Made by a program: the position numbers and the translations under genes. A stretch of 21,029 nt of DNA, taken from a virus. Positions 1-4,440 of the stretch are shown here, piece by piece. Positions within the stretch are counted from its first letter, which is position 1. Each line of letters begins with the position of its first letter. Under the pieces are notes generated by a model. That model was not told where the DNA came from and ran no database searches. It worked only from the letters and a program-made list of their open reading frames with translations. The stretch lies in IMG/VR virus record IMGVR_UViG_3300044712_000279, positions 1-21,029 of that record, one strand, 5' to 3'.

Positions 1-62
1 GTGTCATAGCGGCTGACGTTGGCAGAATTTGACCCAGTCCCCCGTTATGGGTGGGGGTACTT

Positions 63-143
63 GTGTTTTTGCGGGCTTGTGTGGCGGTGTGGCGTGTTTT
101 TACGGTGTGGTACGGGTGTAAGTTCGTGGCGGTGTTTTTATGG
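63..143. repeat. Three spaced copies of a GTGTTTTTRYGG 12-mer
   Basis: The 12-mers GTGTTTTTGCGG (63-74), GTGTTTTTACGG (94-105) and GTGTTTTTATGG (132-143) lie in a strongly G/T-rich plus strand, about 31 and 38 bp apart. They lie beyond the terminator at 184-211, outside any gene I believe. No function is evident; phase variation, protein binding and simple composition bias are all possible. Apart from these repeats and the hairpins listed next, I see nothing convincing in 1-317. Confidence 0.5.
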
Positions 144-183
144 CGTGTACGGGGCTTATACGGCTTTTTAGGTGTTTCGGGTA

Positions 184-211
184 TAAAAAAACACCCGTTA
201 GCGGCGGGTGT
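184..211 (-). terminator. Rho-independent terminator of the left small-gene operon
   Basis: On the minus strand ACACCCG, a 7-nt loop and CGGGTGT form a perfect 7-bp GC-rich stem (191-211), followed at once by a run of seven T (185-191, overlapping the stem end). This is a textbook intrinsic terminator. It lies about 107 bp past the last gene of the leftward operon. Confidence 0.85.
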
Positions 212-265
212 GTGGCTTGTAGCGGGCTTGATAGATCCGGTTAGGTGTGATCCTTTAGGGTAAAG

Positions 266-299
266 CTAAAGCCCTAAGCGATTAGGCCTAGGGCTTTAG
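266..299. repeat. 11-bp inverted repeat after the last operon gene
   Basis: CTAAAGCCCTA (266-276) and TAGGGCTTTAG (289-299) are perfect inverted arms around a 12-nt loop, between the stop of the last small gene (318) and the T-tailed terminator at 184-211. Neither strand has a T run after it, so it may be a 3'-end stabilising hairpin or a first pause element rather than a second terminator. Confidence 0.65.
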
Positions 300-317
300 G
301 TGTTGCGGGTTGTTAGG

Positions 318-548
318 TTATTGTGTGCCGTATATGACTAATTGGGCGGCTTTATAAGCTTTTATCATTACGTCCGGATCATAATCTCTAGACGGCGTAT
401 CAGTGTGCCATTCGATTAGATCACCGGCGTTCCATTCTAATAACGCGGCCAAGGTATGGGCGTTGTTATCCGTTAGCCATTCGATAACTTGGGTTATAGC
501 TTGTGTTAGTTGTTGACTTTCTTGTATCCCTTGGGCTAGATCGTCCAT
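318..548 (-). CDS. Small acidic phage protein, function unknown
   Basis: A 76-residue protein that I do not recognise. It is rich in Q, A and acidic residues, looks helical, and has no cysteine pairs or membrane segment. It is the last gene of the leftward small-gene operon. The AGGAG Shine-Dalgarno sits 5 nt before ATG and overlaps the stop of the preceding mini gene, so the two are probably coupled. Leu is read mostly by CTA/TTA and Glu by GAA, as in the rest of this module. A secreted role is unlikely because there is no signal peptide. Confidence 0.7.
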   Translation of the reverse strand: MDDLAQGIQESQQLTQAITQVIEWLTDNNAHTLAALLEWNAGDLIEWHTDTPSRDYDPDVMIKAYKAAQLVIYGTQ

Positions 549-558
549 TAGTTCTCCT

Positions 559-681
559 TTACTTTAGTGTGTGGCGTGTTTGTTCGTGTATTACCCCGAA
601 TATCGTCATACCGACAATTCCAAGGATAAAGCGGGTAATCCCGCCGCGTTTACGTTTAGGCGGTTGTCTGTAATAAGCCAT
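559..681 (-). CDS. 40-aa single-pass membrane protein
   Basis: The frame reads MAYYRQPPKRKRGG followed by one hydrophobic segment (roughly residues 15-31, ITRFILGIVGMTIFGVI) and a short polar tail. A strongly basic N-terminus before one helix predicts an N-in membrane anchor. The ATG overlaps the stop of the zinc-ribbon gene as TAATG (681-683/679-681). No family is recognised. The good topology, tight overlap and codon use matching its neighbours support a real gene despite its size. A role in membrane perturbation or superinfection exclusion would be speculation. Confidence 0.65.
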   Translation of the reverse strand: MAYYRQPPKRKRGGITRFILGIVGMTIFGVIHEQTRHTLK

Positions 682-1130
682 TAGTTCACCGTCCTAGGGT
701 TAGCAATAAAGCCGCCGCCGTTCGTATAACGATCCGTACCATAATTCCATTCTTTATAAACGGCTTGGCGGGCCGTTGCGTTGCCTAACGGTTCCGCGTG
801 TCCCGCGTCAAGTAGATCATCTAAAGCGTTCCAAATAGCGGCTTTAGCCGTTTCCCCGTACTCAAACACGTCATAAGCAACATTCGCGAATTTGATTCGA
901 TAATAGTTCTCTGGCGTTGCCGTTCCATTAGTTAGCGGCCTAGCGTCTAGACACTTATCGCAAAAGCGGCTAAACGGTGATCCGCCTGCGATTAGATCCC
1001 CGCAAGTTTCGCAAGTTTCCCCGCCGTCATCATTCCAACACGTATCACACAAATAAGGATCACCGTCATTATCGGGTAATACCGTTATATCTTTACGGCT
1101 ACAACGCGGGCAGGTTAGTAATTCATTCAT
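681..1130 (-). CDS. Double zinc-ribbon protein, function unknown
   Basis: A 149-residue protein whose N-terminal 60 residues carry four CxxC pairs: CPRC near residue 7, CDTC near 28, CETC near 40 and CDKC near 57. These should bind two zinc ions as rubredoxin-like knuckles. The C-terminal half (YYRIKFANVAYDVFEYGETA onward) is a small mixed domain with no recognised family. Upstream, AAGGGG sits about 7 nt before the ATG and the preceding mini gene ends 12 nt earlier. It is one of three zinc-binding proteins in this operon. Nucleic-acid or protein-binding adaptor is the likely type of role; the exact function is unknown. Confidence 0.75.
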   Translation of the reverse strand: MNELLTCPRCSRKDITVLPDNDGDPYLCDTCWNDDGGETCETCGDLIAGGSPFSRFCDKCLDARPLTNGTATPENYYRIKFANVAYDVFEYGETAKAAIWNALDDLLDAGHAEPLGNATARQAVYKEWNYGTDRYTNGGGFIANPRTVN

Positions 1131-1142
1131 TAGTTATCCCCT

Positions 1143-1250
1143 TTAGTAATTCTTTTTTATAGTTTTCTTAGCTTGATCCGCCATTACGCCGCCGCTTATA
1201 AGCGTTAGGGTTAGGGCCGAATAGCCTAGTAATCTAAGTATTTTTTTCAT
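1143..1250 (-). CDS. 35-aa mini membrane or secreted peptide
   Basis: The frame reads MKKILRLLGYSALTLTLISG then GVMADQAKKTIKKNY. It has a Lys/Arg start, a hydrophobic core at about residues 5-22 and a basic C-terminus, resembling a signal peptide or single-helix membrane peptide (VMA/DQ could be a cleavage site). AAGGGG precedes the ATG with 5-nt spacing. It fills the gap between two operon genes exactly and shares their CTA/ATA codon use. Function unknown. Confidence 0.6.
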   Translation of the reverse strand: MKKILRLLGYSALTLTLISGGVMADQAKKTIKKNY

Positions 1251-1261
1251 AATTTCCCCTT

Positions 1262-1435
1262 TTATATTGTGTCTAGGCGTTGCTTGATTAGATCAATAAT
1301 TAGCCCCAAGCTTAGGCCGGTGTATCCGTCCTCTAGTAGCTCCTGAAATAGCATTACAAGTTGGTCAGTGTCATAACATACTTGTAATTCTTCCAAGGTG
1401 TAATTTAGTTGATTCGGTGTTATTTGATCGTTCAT
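1262..1435 (-). CDS. 57-aa acidic helical protein, function unknown
   Basis: Starts MNDQITPNQLNYTLEELQVC and continues as an acidic, leucine-rich, probably alpha-helical chain ending KQRLDTI. The ATG overlaps the stop of the upstream zinc-ribbon gene (TAATG at 1437-1433), and its own stop lies 11 nt before the next ATG. No family recognised. Two short helical stretches separated by the DGYTG turn suggest a helical hairpin. Confidence 0.65.
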   Translation of the reverse strand: MNDQITPNQLNYTLEELQVCYDTDQLVMLFQELLEDGYTGLSLGLIIDLIKQRLDTI

Positions 1436-1797
1436 TAGTCCTTATACCTCAATTCGGTTATAGATCCGTCATTATTTAGCGATACGGCTACACCTTTTTG
1501 TGTGCCGCCGATCCAATAATCGTCCTGTAATTCCCAAGATTCCGGATTCTCTACATAATCGCCGTTCTCTATGGCGGCTTTACCTAATTCCATAGCGTCC
1601 GCCGCCGTCCTAGCTTGTACCGTTGCCCGTACCCATATTTCGGCCCGTTGTTCCACGTAATAAGTATTTAGGCCGGTGTCTAGGTGATCGCAACATTCCG
1701 AACATTCGCCACAAGTTCCGCAACGTGTCGTATTATCCGATACGGCATATTCCTTGTCGCAAGTGTCGCAAGTTCCCATTAGTTCCTTGTCGTTCAT
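1435..1797 (-). CDS. Zinc-ribbon protein, function unknown
   Basis: A 120-residue protein. The first 40 residues hold CDTC, CGTC and CSECC clusters able to bind one or two zinc ions. The rest (AEIWVRATVQARTAADAMEL and onward) resembles a small beta-alpha domain of the kind often seen in phage proteins of unknown role. The start overlaps the end of the upstream gene by 4 nt (ATGA at 1797-1794), with AAGGGAT upstream. An internal ATG at codon 7 is possible but less well placed. Codon use is striking: nearly all Leu codons are CTA or TTA. Confidence 0.75.
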   Translation of the reverse strand: MNDKELMGTCDTCDKEYAVSDNTTRCGTCGECSECCDHLDTGLNTYYVEQRAEIWVRATVQARTAADAMELGKAAIENGDYVENPESWELQDDYWIGGTQKGVAVSLNNDGSITELRYKD

Positions 1798-2135
1798 TCG
1801 TTATCCCTTTCTTGTAGATATGTTTCGATCCCATAATGTTTTAGTAAAAATTCCGGAAAGTCATTATCACGTAAATAATTTTCGCCGTCCGGTGTTAGGC
1901 GTACTTCTAGATACTGGCCACACTCGCAAGCTTGCGGGCTATCGCTTTCTATTTGGTGAAAGTGATCTACCCAAGCCGATAGGCCCTTGTCATTCTCTAG
2001 CGTGTAATTTAGCGAATTAGGGTTATCCCATTCCAAGCCGTTATCCTTTACAAATTCATCGGCACACCCGCGGCAGACATAATCTGCCCCGCCGTCCCAT
2101 TCCAAAACATAAAGCGGCGTTAGTTGTTCGATCAT
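1794..2135 (-). CDS. Small zinc-binding protein, function unknown
   Basis: A 113-residue acidic protein with CRGC at about residues 21-24 and CEC at about residues 70-72, a spaced pair that could hold one zinc ion. An aromatic-rich start (YVLEWDGGADYVCRGCADEF) precedes it. Its stop overlaps the next gene by ATGA. AGGGGATAAAG upstream gives a good Shine-Dalgarno. It is the third successive zinc-knuckle protein of the operon, which suggests related adaptor or DNA-contact roles; no family is identified. Confidence 0.75.
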   Translation of the reverse strand: MIEQLTPLYVLEWDGGADYVCRGCADEFVKDNGLEWDNPNSLNYTLENDKGLSAWVDHFHQIESDSPQACECGQYLEVRLTPDGENYLRDNDFPEFLLKHYGIETYLQERDNE

Positions 2136-2145
2136 TCTTTATCCC

Positions 2146-2526
2146 CTAAATTTCCTGATAGATACGGCGGGTTGCTATTTCATACGGATCGCTAATTAGT
2201 TCATACTTTTTTAGCGTGTGGCCCAAGTTATAGGCGGCTAGAAAATACCGATCCGTCCCGATGCCGCGGCCCTTTAGTTCATCGCCCGCCCAAGCTTGTA
2301 CGGCCCGTTCGTTCCATTCCGCGGCTAGCCAATAAGTTAGGTTAGTTGTCTGTATTTCTTTACCGTCCCATTCGGCTAGGTTCACCTTGTAGCGGTAAGA
2401 CATATTTGACGGGCTAGTGTGTGTAATTTGGATTAGTAGCTTGCCGCCATTCTTTAGGGCCGCCGCTACTTTTTCGGCACGATCTAACTTTTCTTGATCG
2501 TCTAGTTTTGGCTTGTAAGTTTCCAT
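2146..2526 (-). CDS. 126-aa phage protein, function unknown
   Basis: Starts METYKPKLDDQEKLDRAEKV, with a charged N-terminal helix followed by a beta-rich stretch (KLLIQITHTSPSNMSYRYKV). A TTG seven codons further upstream would extend it, but that lies inside the upstream mini gene and has no Shine-Dalgarno, so I prefer the ATG at 2526, 5 nt past that gene's stop. A GGAAAG lies about 11 nt upstream. No known domain is seen. Confidence 0.7.
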   Translation of the reverse strand: METYKPKLDDQEKLDRAEKVAAALKNGGKLLIQITHTSPSNMSYRYKVNLAEWDGKEIQTTNLTYWLAAEWNERAVQAWAGDELKGRGIGTDRYFLAAYNLGHTLKKYELISDPYEIATRRIYQEI

Positions 2527-2530
2527 TCTT

Positions 2531-2674
2531 TTACGCTTTCCACGCAAGCATTAGGCCGGATACGGTGATAAGTGTGGCTAATCCGGCTAATACGTTGTTA
2601 TCGGTTGTGTTTTCTATAAATAGGATTAGGGCCGACAAGCCCGCGATAATCCCTAAATACTTAGCTAGTTTCAC
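2531..2674 (-). CDS. 47-aa protein with two membrane segments, GTG start
   Basis: Reads (G)TG-KLAKYLGIIAGLSALILF, then the polar turn IENTTDNN, then a second hydrophobic segment VLAGLATLITVSGLMLAW. This is a helical hairpin like small holins or antiholin-type proteins, but nothing in its position links it to lysis. AAGGGAT lies 5 nt before the GTG. The stop is 4 nt before the next ATG. It is the first well-supported gene of the left operon. Function unknown. Confidence 0.65.
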   Translation of the reverse strand: MKLAKYLGIIAGLSALILFIENTTDNNVLAGLATLITVSGLMLAWKA

Positions 2675-2677
2675 TTT

Positions 2678-2743
2678 TTATCCCTTATTCGCCGGATCTA
2701 ATCCGGATACCTCTATCTTGTAATAATCCGCGACAAATAGCAA
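2678..2743 (-). CDS. Possible leader peptide or short gene of the left operon
   Basis: A frame with module-style codons reads LLFVADYYKIEVSGLDPANK and stops 3 nt before the next GTG. The only start codon in this stretch is TTG at 2743, and no Shine-Dalgarno precedes it. The open frame continues upstream to about 2805 without a usual start. It is either a remnant, a leader peptide, or the tail of a gene that starts with a rare codon. Weak call. Confidence 0.25.
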   Translation of the reverse strand: MLFVADYYKIEVSGLDPANKG

Positions 2744-2890
2744 GTTATTTAGGCGTGTTTTATAACAATTTGATAACGGGCTAAATACCGCTAAAGGATC
2801 GTGTTATTAGGGACAAGCTAGGCGGCTAGATCTATTTACCGCGGCGGGCTAATTCGTGCCTCTATCGGATCCGATAACGCCGGCTTATTT

Positions 2891-2929
2891 GGTTGCCTGT
2901 TTTTTAGGCGGCCTGTTTTTCAGGCAACC
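2891..2929. repeat. Nested hairpins in the origin-like region
   Basis: GGTTGCCTG (2891-2899) and CAGGCAACC (2921-2929) are perfect inverted arms. Inside them lie two smaller hairpins of nearly the same sequence: GCCTGTTTTTTAGGC (2894-2908) and GCCTGTTTTTCAGGC (2911-2925). Either the 9-bp outer stem or the two inner stems can form, but not both fully. The position beside three DnaA boxes suggests an origin element, such as a single-strand initiation or protein-binding hairpin. Confidence 0.65.
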
Positions 2930-2955
2930 CTAGACGGCTTATTCGGTTGCGTAAG

Positions 2956-2995
2956 TTATCCACAAGCCACTAAGTTATCCACAGGCTTATCCACA
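2956..2995 (+). promoter_or_regulatory. Three perfect DnaA boxes (TTATCCACA)
   Basis: TTATCCACA occurs at 2956-2964, 2975-2983 and 2987-2995, all in the same orientation. This is the consensus DnaA box TTATNCACA. Three perfect 9-mers within 40 bp are not a chance event. Together with the iterons and A/T-rich tract to the right, this points to host-DnaA-dependent origin opening, or to a site that titrates DnaA. Confidence 0.85.
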
Positions 2996-3005
2996 AGCTT
3001 GCTTA

Positions 3006-3021
3006 TCGAACACTTGTTCGT
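3006..3021. promoter_or_regulatory. LexA (SOS) box 1
   Basis: TCGAAC-ACTT-GTTCGT contains the perfect palindrome core CGAAC-N4-GTTCG of Gram-positive and actinobacterial LexA sites. It lies just outward of a minus-strand TTGACA (3036-3031), so bound LexA would block leftward transcription into the small-gene operon. I cannot see a good -10 at the right distance. Confidence 0.75.
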
Positions 3022-3030
3022 ATAAAAACT

Positions 3031-3049
3031 TGTCAAGGGGGGCTTGACA
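3031..3049. promoter_or_regulatory. Back-to-back TTGACA elements
   Basis: TGTCAAG-GGGGG-CTTGACA is an inverted repeat that places a consensus -35 hexamer TTGACA on each strand (minus 3036-3031, plus 3044-3049), pointing away from each other. Each is followed outward by a LexA box. A divergent, SOS-controlled promoter pair is the natural reading, but clear -10 hexamers at 16-18 bp are missing on both sides, so alternative promoter types or an operator dyad remain open. Confidence 0.5.
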
Positions 3050-3050
3050 T

Positions 3051-3066
3051 TCGAACACCTGTTCGG
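3051..3066. promoter_or_regulatory. LexA (SOS) box 2
   Basis: TCGAAC-ACCT-GTTCGG again has the perfect CGAAC-N4-GTTCG core, 45 bp from box 1 centre to centre. It begins 2 nt after the plus-strand TTGACA (3044-3049). No plus-strand gene follows, so this half may control an untranslated transcript across the iterons or act together with box 1. Confidence 0.75.
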
Positions 3067-3095
3067 GTCATTTTTGCCCGTTTTTTGCGATTTTC

Positions 3096-3153
3096 AACCA
3101 GATTTTAACCAGATTTTTAAACCAGATTTTAACCAGATTTTTAAACCAGATTT
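3096..3153. repeat. Iteron array: 24-bp tandem repeat of AACCAGATTTT units
   Basis: Five AACCAGATTT units begin at 3096, 3107, 3120, 3131 and 3144 with alternating 11- and 13-bp steps. The period is therefore 24 bp, and 3096-3119 and 3120-3143 are identical. The last unit supplies the final codons (N-L-V-stop) of the HNH gene ending at 3141. Arrays of this kind next to DnaA boxes are typical initiator-binding iterons. The tract is also A/T-rich enough to be the melting region. There are no unique spacers, so it is not a CRISPR. Confidence 0.85.
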
Positions 3154-3467
3154 GACCGTTTACGATTACAAGTCCTGTGTGCAGCTCTCAACTCGGCAGT
3201 CGAACCAGATTCTGCCGGAATCACGTGATCCGCTTCCCAAGGATCCCCAGCACGAGCACCCTCACCACACAACCAACACACCAAAGCACTTGCACGAACA
3301 GCCGCAGCCCTAGCCCGATAAGAACCAGAATACTGACCAGAATTTCTCTTAACCTCAGCCCGCTTAATGTCGTGAAGTTTTTTAACCAGATTTTCGTGAT
3401 AGTCGCACCGATTACCACCAGAAGTTAGCACACCACAATCGGCACAAGGTTTAGGAAAACGTCCCAT
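3141..3467 (-). CDS. HNH endonuclease
   Basis: A 108-residue protein. The N-terminus has a zinc knuckle CADCG...CDYH (residues about 8-24). The C-terminal half is a canonical HNH nuclease: CWLCG near residue 64, WEADHVIP near 77 with the catalytic DH, and AAHRTCNRKRSN near 94 as the final H-N motif. Such small HNH enzymes in phages nick DNA as homing endonucleases or help the terminase; here it lies beside the putative origin, far from packaging genes. The start overlaps the upstream stop as TAATG. Its last codons lie inside the iteron array, and other iteron-like AATCTGGTT words recur in its coding sequence. Confidence 0.85.
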   Translation of the reverse strand: MGRFPKPCADCGVLTSGGNRCDYHENLVKKLHDIKRAEVKRNSGQYSGSYRARAAAVRASALVCWLCGEGARAGDPWEADHVIPAESGSTAELRAAHRTCNRKRSNLV

Positions 3468-3801
3468 TAGTTCTTATCCTTGCCCCAACCAGATCCCTTA
3501 AAGGTCACAGCTCCAACACCGTACTGGCGTGTCATCAATTTGCCACAAACACAACGACATTGAAACCCATCAATTTCTTTAAAACCAACGGTTAGCGTGT
3601 TCTTTTTGCCACACTCACATTTGAAGTCATAAACTGGAATTTTGCTTTTTCCTTGCTCTTAGCAACCTGGCGTAATGCGTTCCACAAAGCCCTTTGCCAT
3701 GCACAGGAGATGCACACTCGGAACAGACTTTTGAACCAAATTTCGCTGATACAACCAGATTTATAGCCGGATCCAAACCAGATTTTGGTAAACCAGATTT
3801 T
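3384..3801. repeat. Dispersed iteron copies inside coding sequence
   Basis: AACCAGATTTT or one-mismatch forms recur at 3384-3394, 3487-3496 (AACCAGATCC), 3753-3762, 3776-3786 and 3791-3801, plus 3203-3212 and the weaker 3734-3743. All have the same orientation as the array at 3096-3153. In the zinc-finger gene they encode the linker (KSGL, KSGL, NLV) between its two finger units. Confidence 0.7.
3467..3640 (-). CDS. FmdB-like zinc-ribbon protein, apparent ATT start
   Basis: The 57-residue frame reads PVYDFKCECGKK at the start, has a CRCVCG second knuckle (residues about 28-33) and ends FKGSGWGKDKN. The opening (M)PVYDFKC and the closing FKGSGW are hallmarks of the FmdB family of small zinc ribbons, so the gene is real. 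In frame there is no ATG, GTG or TTG between the preceding stop and the family's first residue. The codon where Met is expected is ATT, with AAGGAAA placed about 8 nt upstream. It overlaps the upstream zinc-finger gene by 14 nt and its stop overlaps the HNH start (TAATG). Confidence 0.75.
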   Translation of the reverse strand: MPVYDFKCECGKKNTLTVGFKEIDGFQCRCVCGKLMTRQYGVGAVTFKGSGWGKDKN

Positions 3802-3884
3802 CTAACACGATAAGCCGCCATGTAGTGTGCTTGACACAGCCCACGAGTGTAATTGTTTCTACTGCAATTCTCTACCGAACACAT
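3627..3884 (-). CDS. Two-finger zinc protein, HNH-associated type
   Basis: An 85-residue protein made of two related units: CSVENCSRNNYTRGLCQAHY (residues 2-21) and CSECASPVHGKGLCGTHY (about 54-71). Each has the pattern C-x(2-4)-C...G-L-C-x2-H-Y followed by a basic helix (YRVRK / LLRARK). This finger is often found fused to phage HNH nucleases, but no catalytic HNH part is present here. It may be a DNA-binding protein or a separated nuclease piece. The linker is encoded by three iteron-like repeats. AAGGGG lies 4 nt before ATG. Confidence 0.75.
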   Translation of the reverse strand: MCSVENCSRNNYTRGLCQAHYMAAYRVRKSGLPKSGLDPAINLVVSAKFGSKVCSECASPVHGKGLCGTHYARLLRARKKQNSSL

Positions 3885-3904
3885 AAATCCCCTTTTCTTA
3901 CAGT

Positions 3905-4375
3905 TTATACGTTTTTCCAGTTAATGTGTTGCAATATTAACCAAATTCCTGCTTGCGACATATTGTATCGTTTAGCAATTTCTGTCTGACTAACGCCCTG
4001 TTTGCCCAATTCACGAATTTGCAAAACATCAGCATTTGTTAGCTTAGTTTTGCCATGTCTTTCACCGGACGCATAGTTTGTCCGATTCCTATCAATCATG
4101 TCTTGATAGTTTTCTTTGGCAGTGCCCCAGCGTAAATGCTCGGGATTTATACATGGTCTGTTATCGCATGAGTGTAATGCTCTGTGATTCTTTTGAGGCT
4201 GACCGTATGCGAGAGTAGCAGCGAGTCTATGGGCTTTTACTTTTTTACCTTGTACCGAAAGTACGCCATACCCCTCTGGGCACTTGTAGCCATCCCATTC
4301 AATGCAACCATTAGAGGTTTTTGTGCCTTTTGTTAAAAGTTGCTCAAGGGTGATTGTTTTAGTACGCTTAGACAT
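3905..4375 (-). CDS. Homing-type HNH endonuclease with C-terminal HTH
   Basis: A 156-residue protein. Residues about 23-100 form an HNH_3-type nuclease (GCIEWDGYKCPEGYG, KAHRLAATLAYG, ALHSCDNRPCINPEHLRWGT). The C-terminus (TNADVLQIRELGKQGVSQTE onward) is a helix-turn-helix for target recognition. This combination is typical of free-standing homing endonucleases of phages. AAGGAG stands 8 nt before ATG. It is not overlapped by its neighbours, unlike most genes here, consistent with later insertion. Composition is more A/T-rich than the metallophosphoesterase gene before it. Confidence 0.9.
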   Translation of the reverse strand: MSKRTKTITLEQLLTKGTKTSNGCIEWDGYKCPEGYGVLSVQGKKVKAHRLAATLAYGQPQKNHRALHSCDNRPCINPEHLRWGTAKENYQDMIDRNRTNYASGERHGKTKLTNADVLQIRELGKQGVSQTEIAKRYNMSQAGIWLILQHINWKNV

Positions 4376-4402
4376 ATTGGACTCCTTAATAGTCTGATCA
4401 TG

Positions 4403-4430
4403 CCCCAGGATGTGTCTAGCATCGCTGGGG
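4403..4430. repeat. Intergenic hairpin between the nuclease genes
   Basis: CCCCAG-GATG (4403-4412) pairs with CATC-(G)-CTGGGG (4420-4430) around a 7-nt loop, a 10-bp stem with one bulge. On the plus strand TTTT follows directly, so it would work as a terminator for rightward RNA, though no rightward gene is seen. For leftward RNA it could pause or protect the transcript between the metallophosphoesterase and HNH genes. Confidence 0.5.
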
Positions 4431-4440
4431 TTTTAGTCTA

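Noticed and set aside
51-263. 70-codon plus-strand frame at the left edge
   Set aside because: It runs through the minus-strand terminator, has no ribosome-binding site, starts with GTG in G/T-rich DNA, and codes for an odd Trp/Val-rich chain explained by the repeats.
3096-3153. CRISPR-like array
   Set aside because: The units are 11 and 13 bp apart with no unique spacers, and no cas genes are present; iterons explain it better.
3044-3313. Plus-strand frame after the second SOS box
   Set aside because: It starts at a TTG that is the -35 element, its repeated FNQIFKPD is only the translation of the iterons, and the rest is the shadow of the HNH gene.
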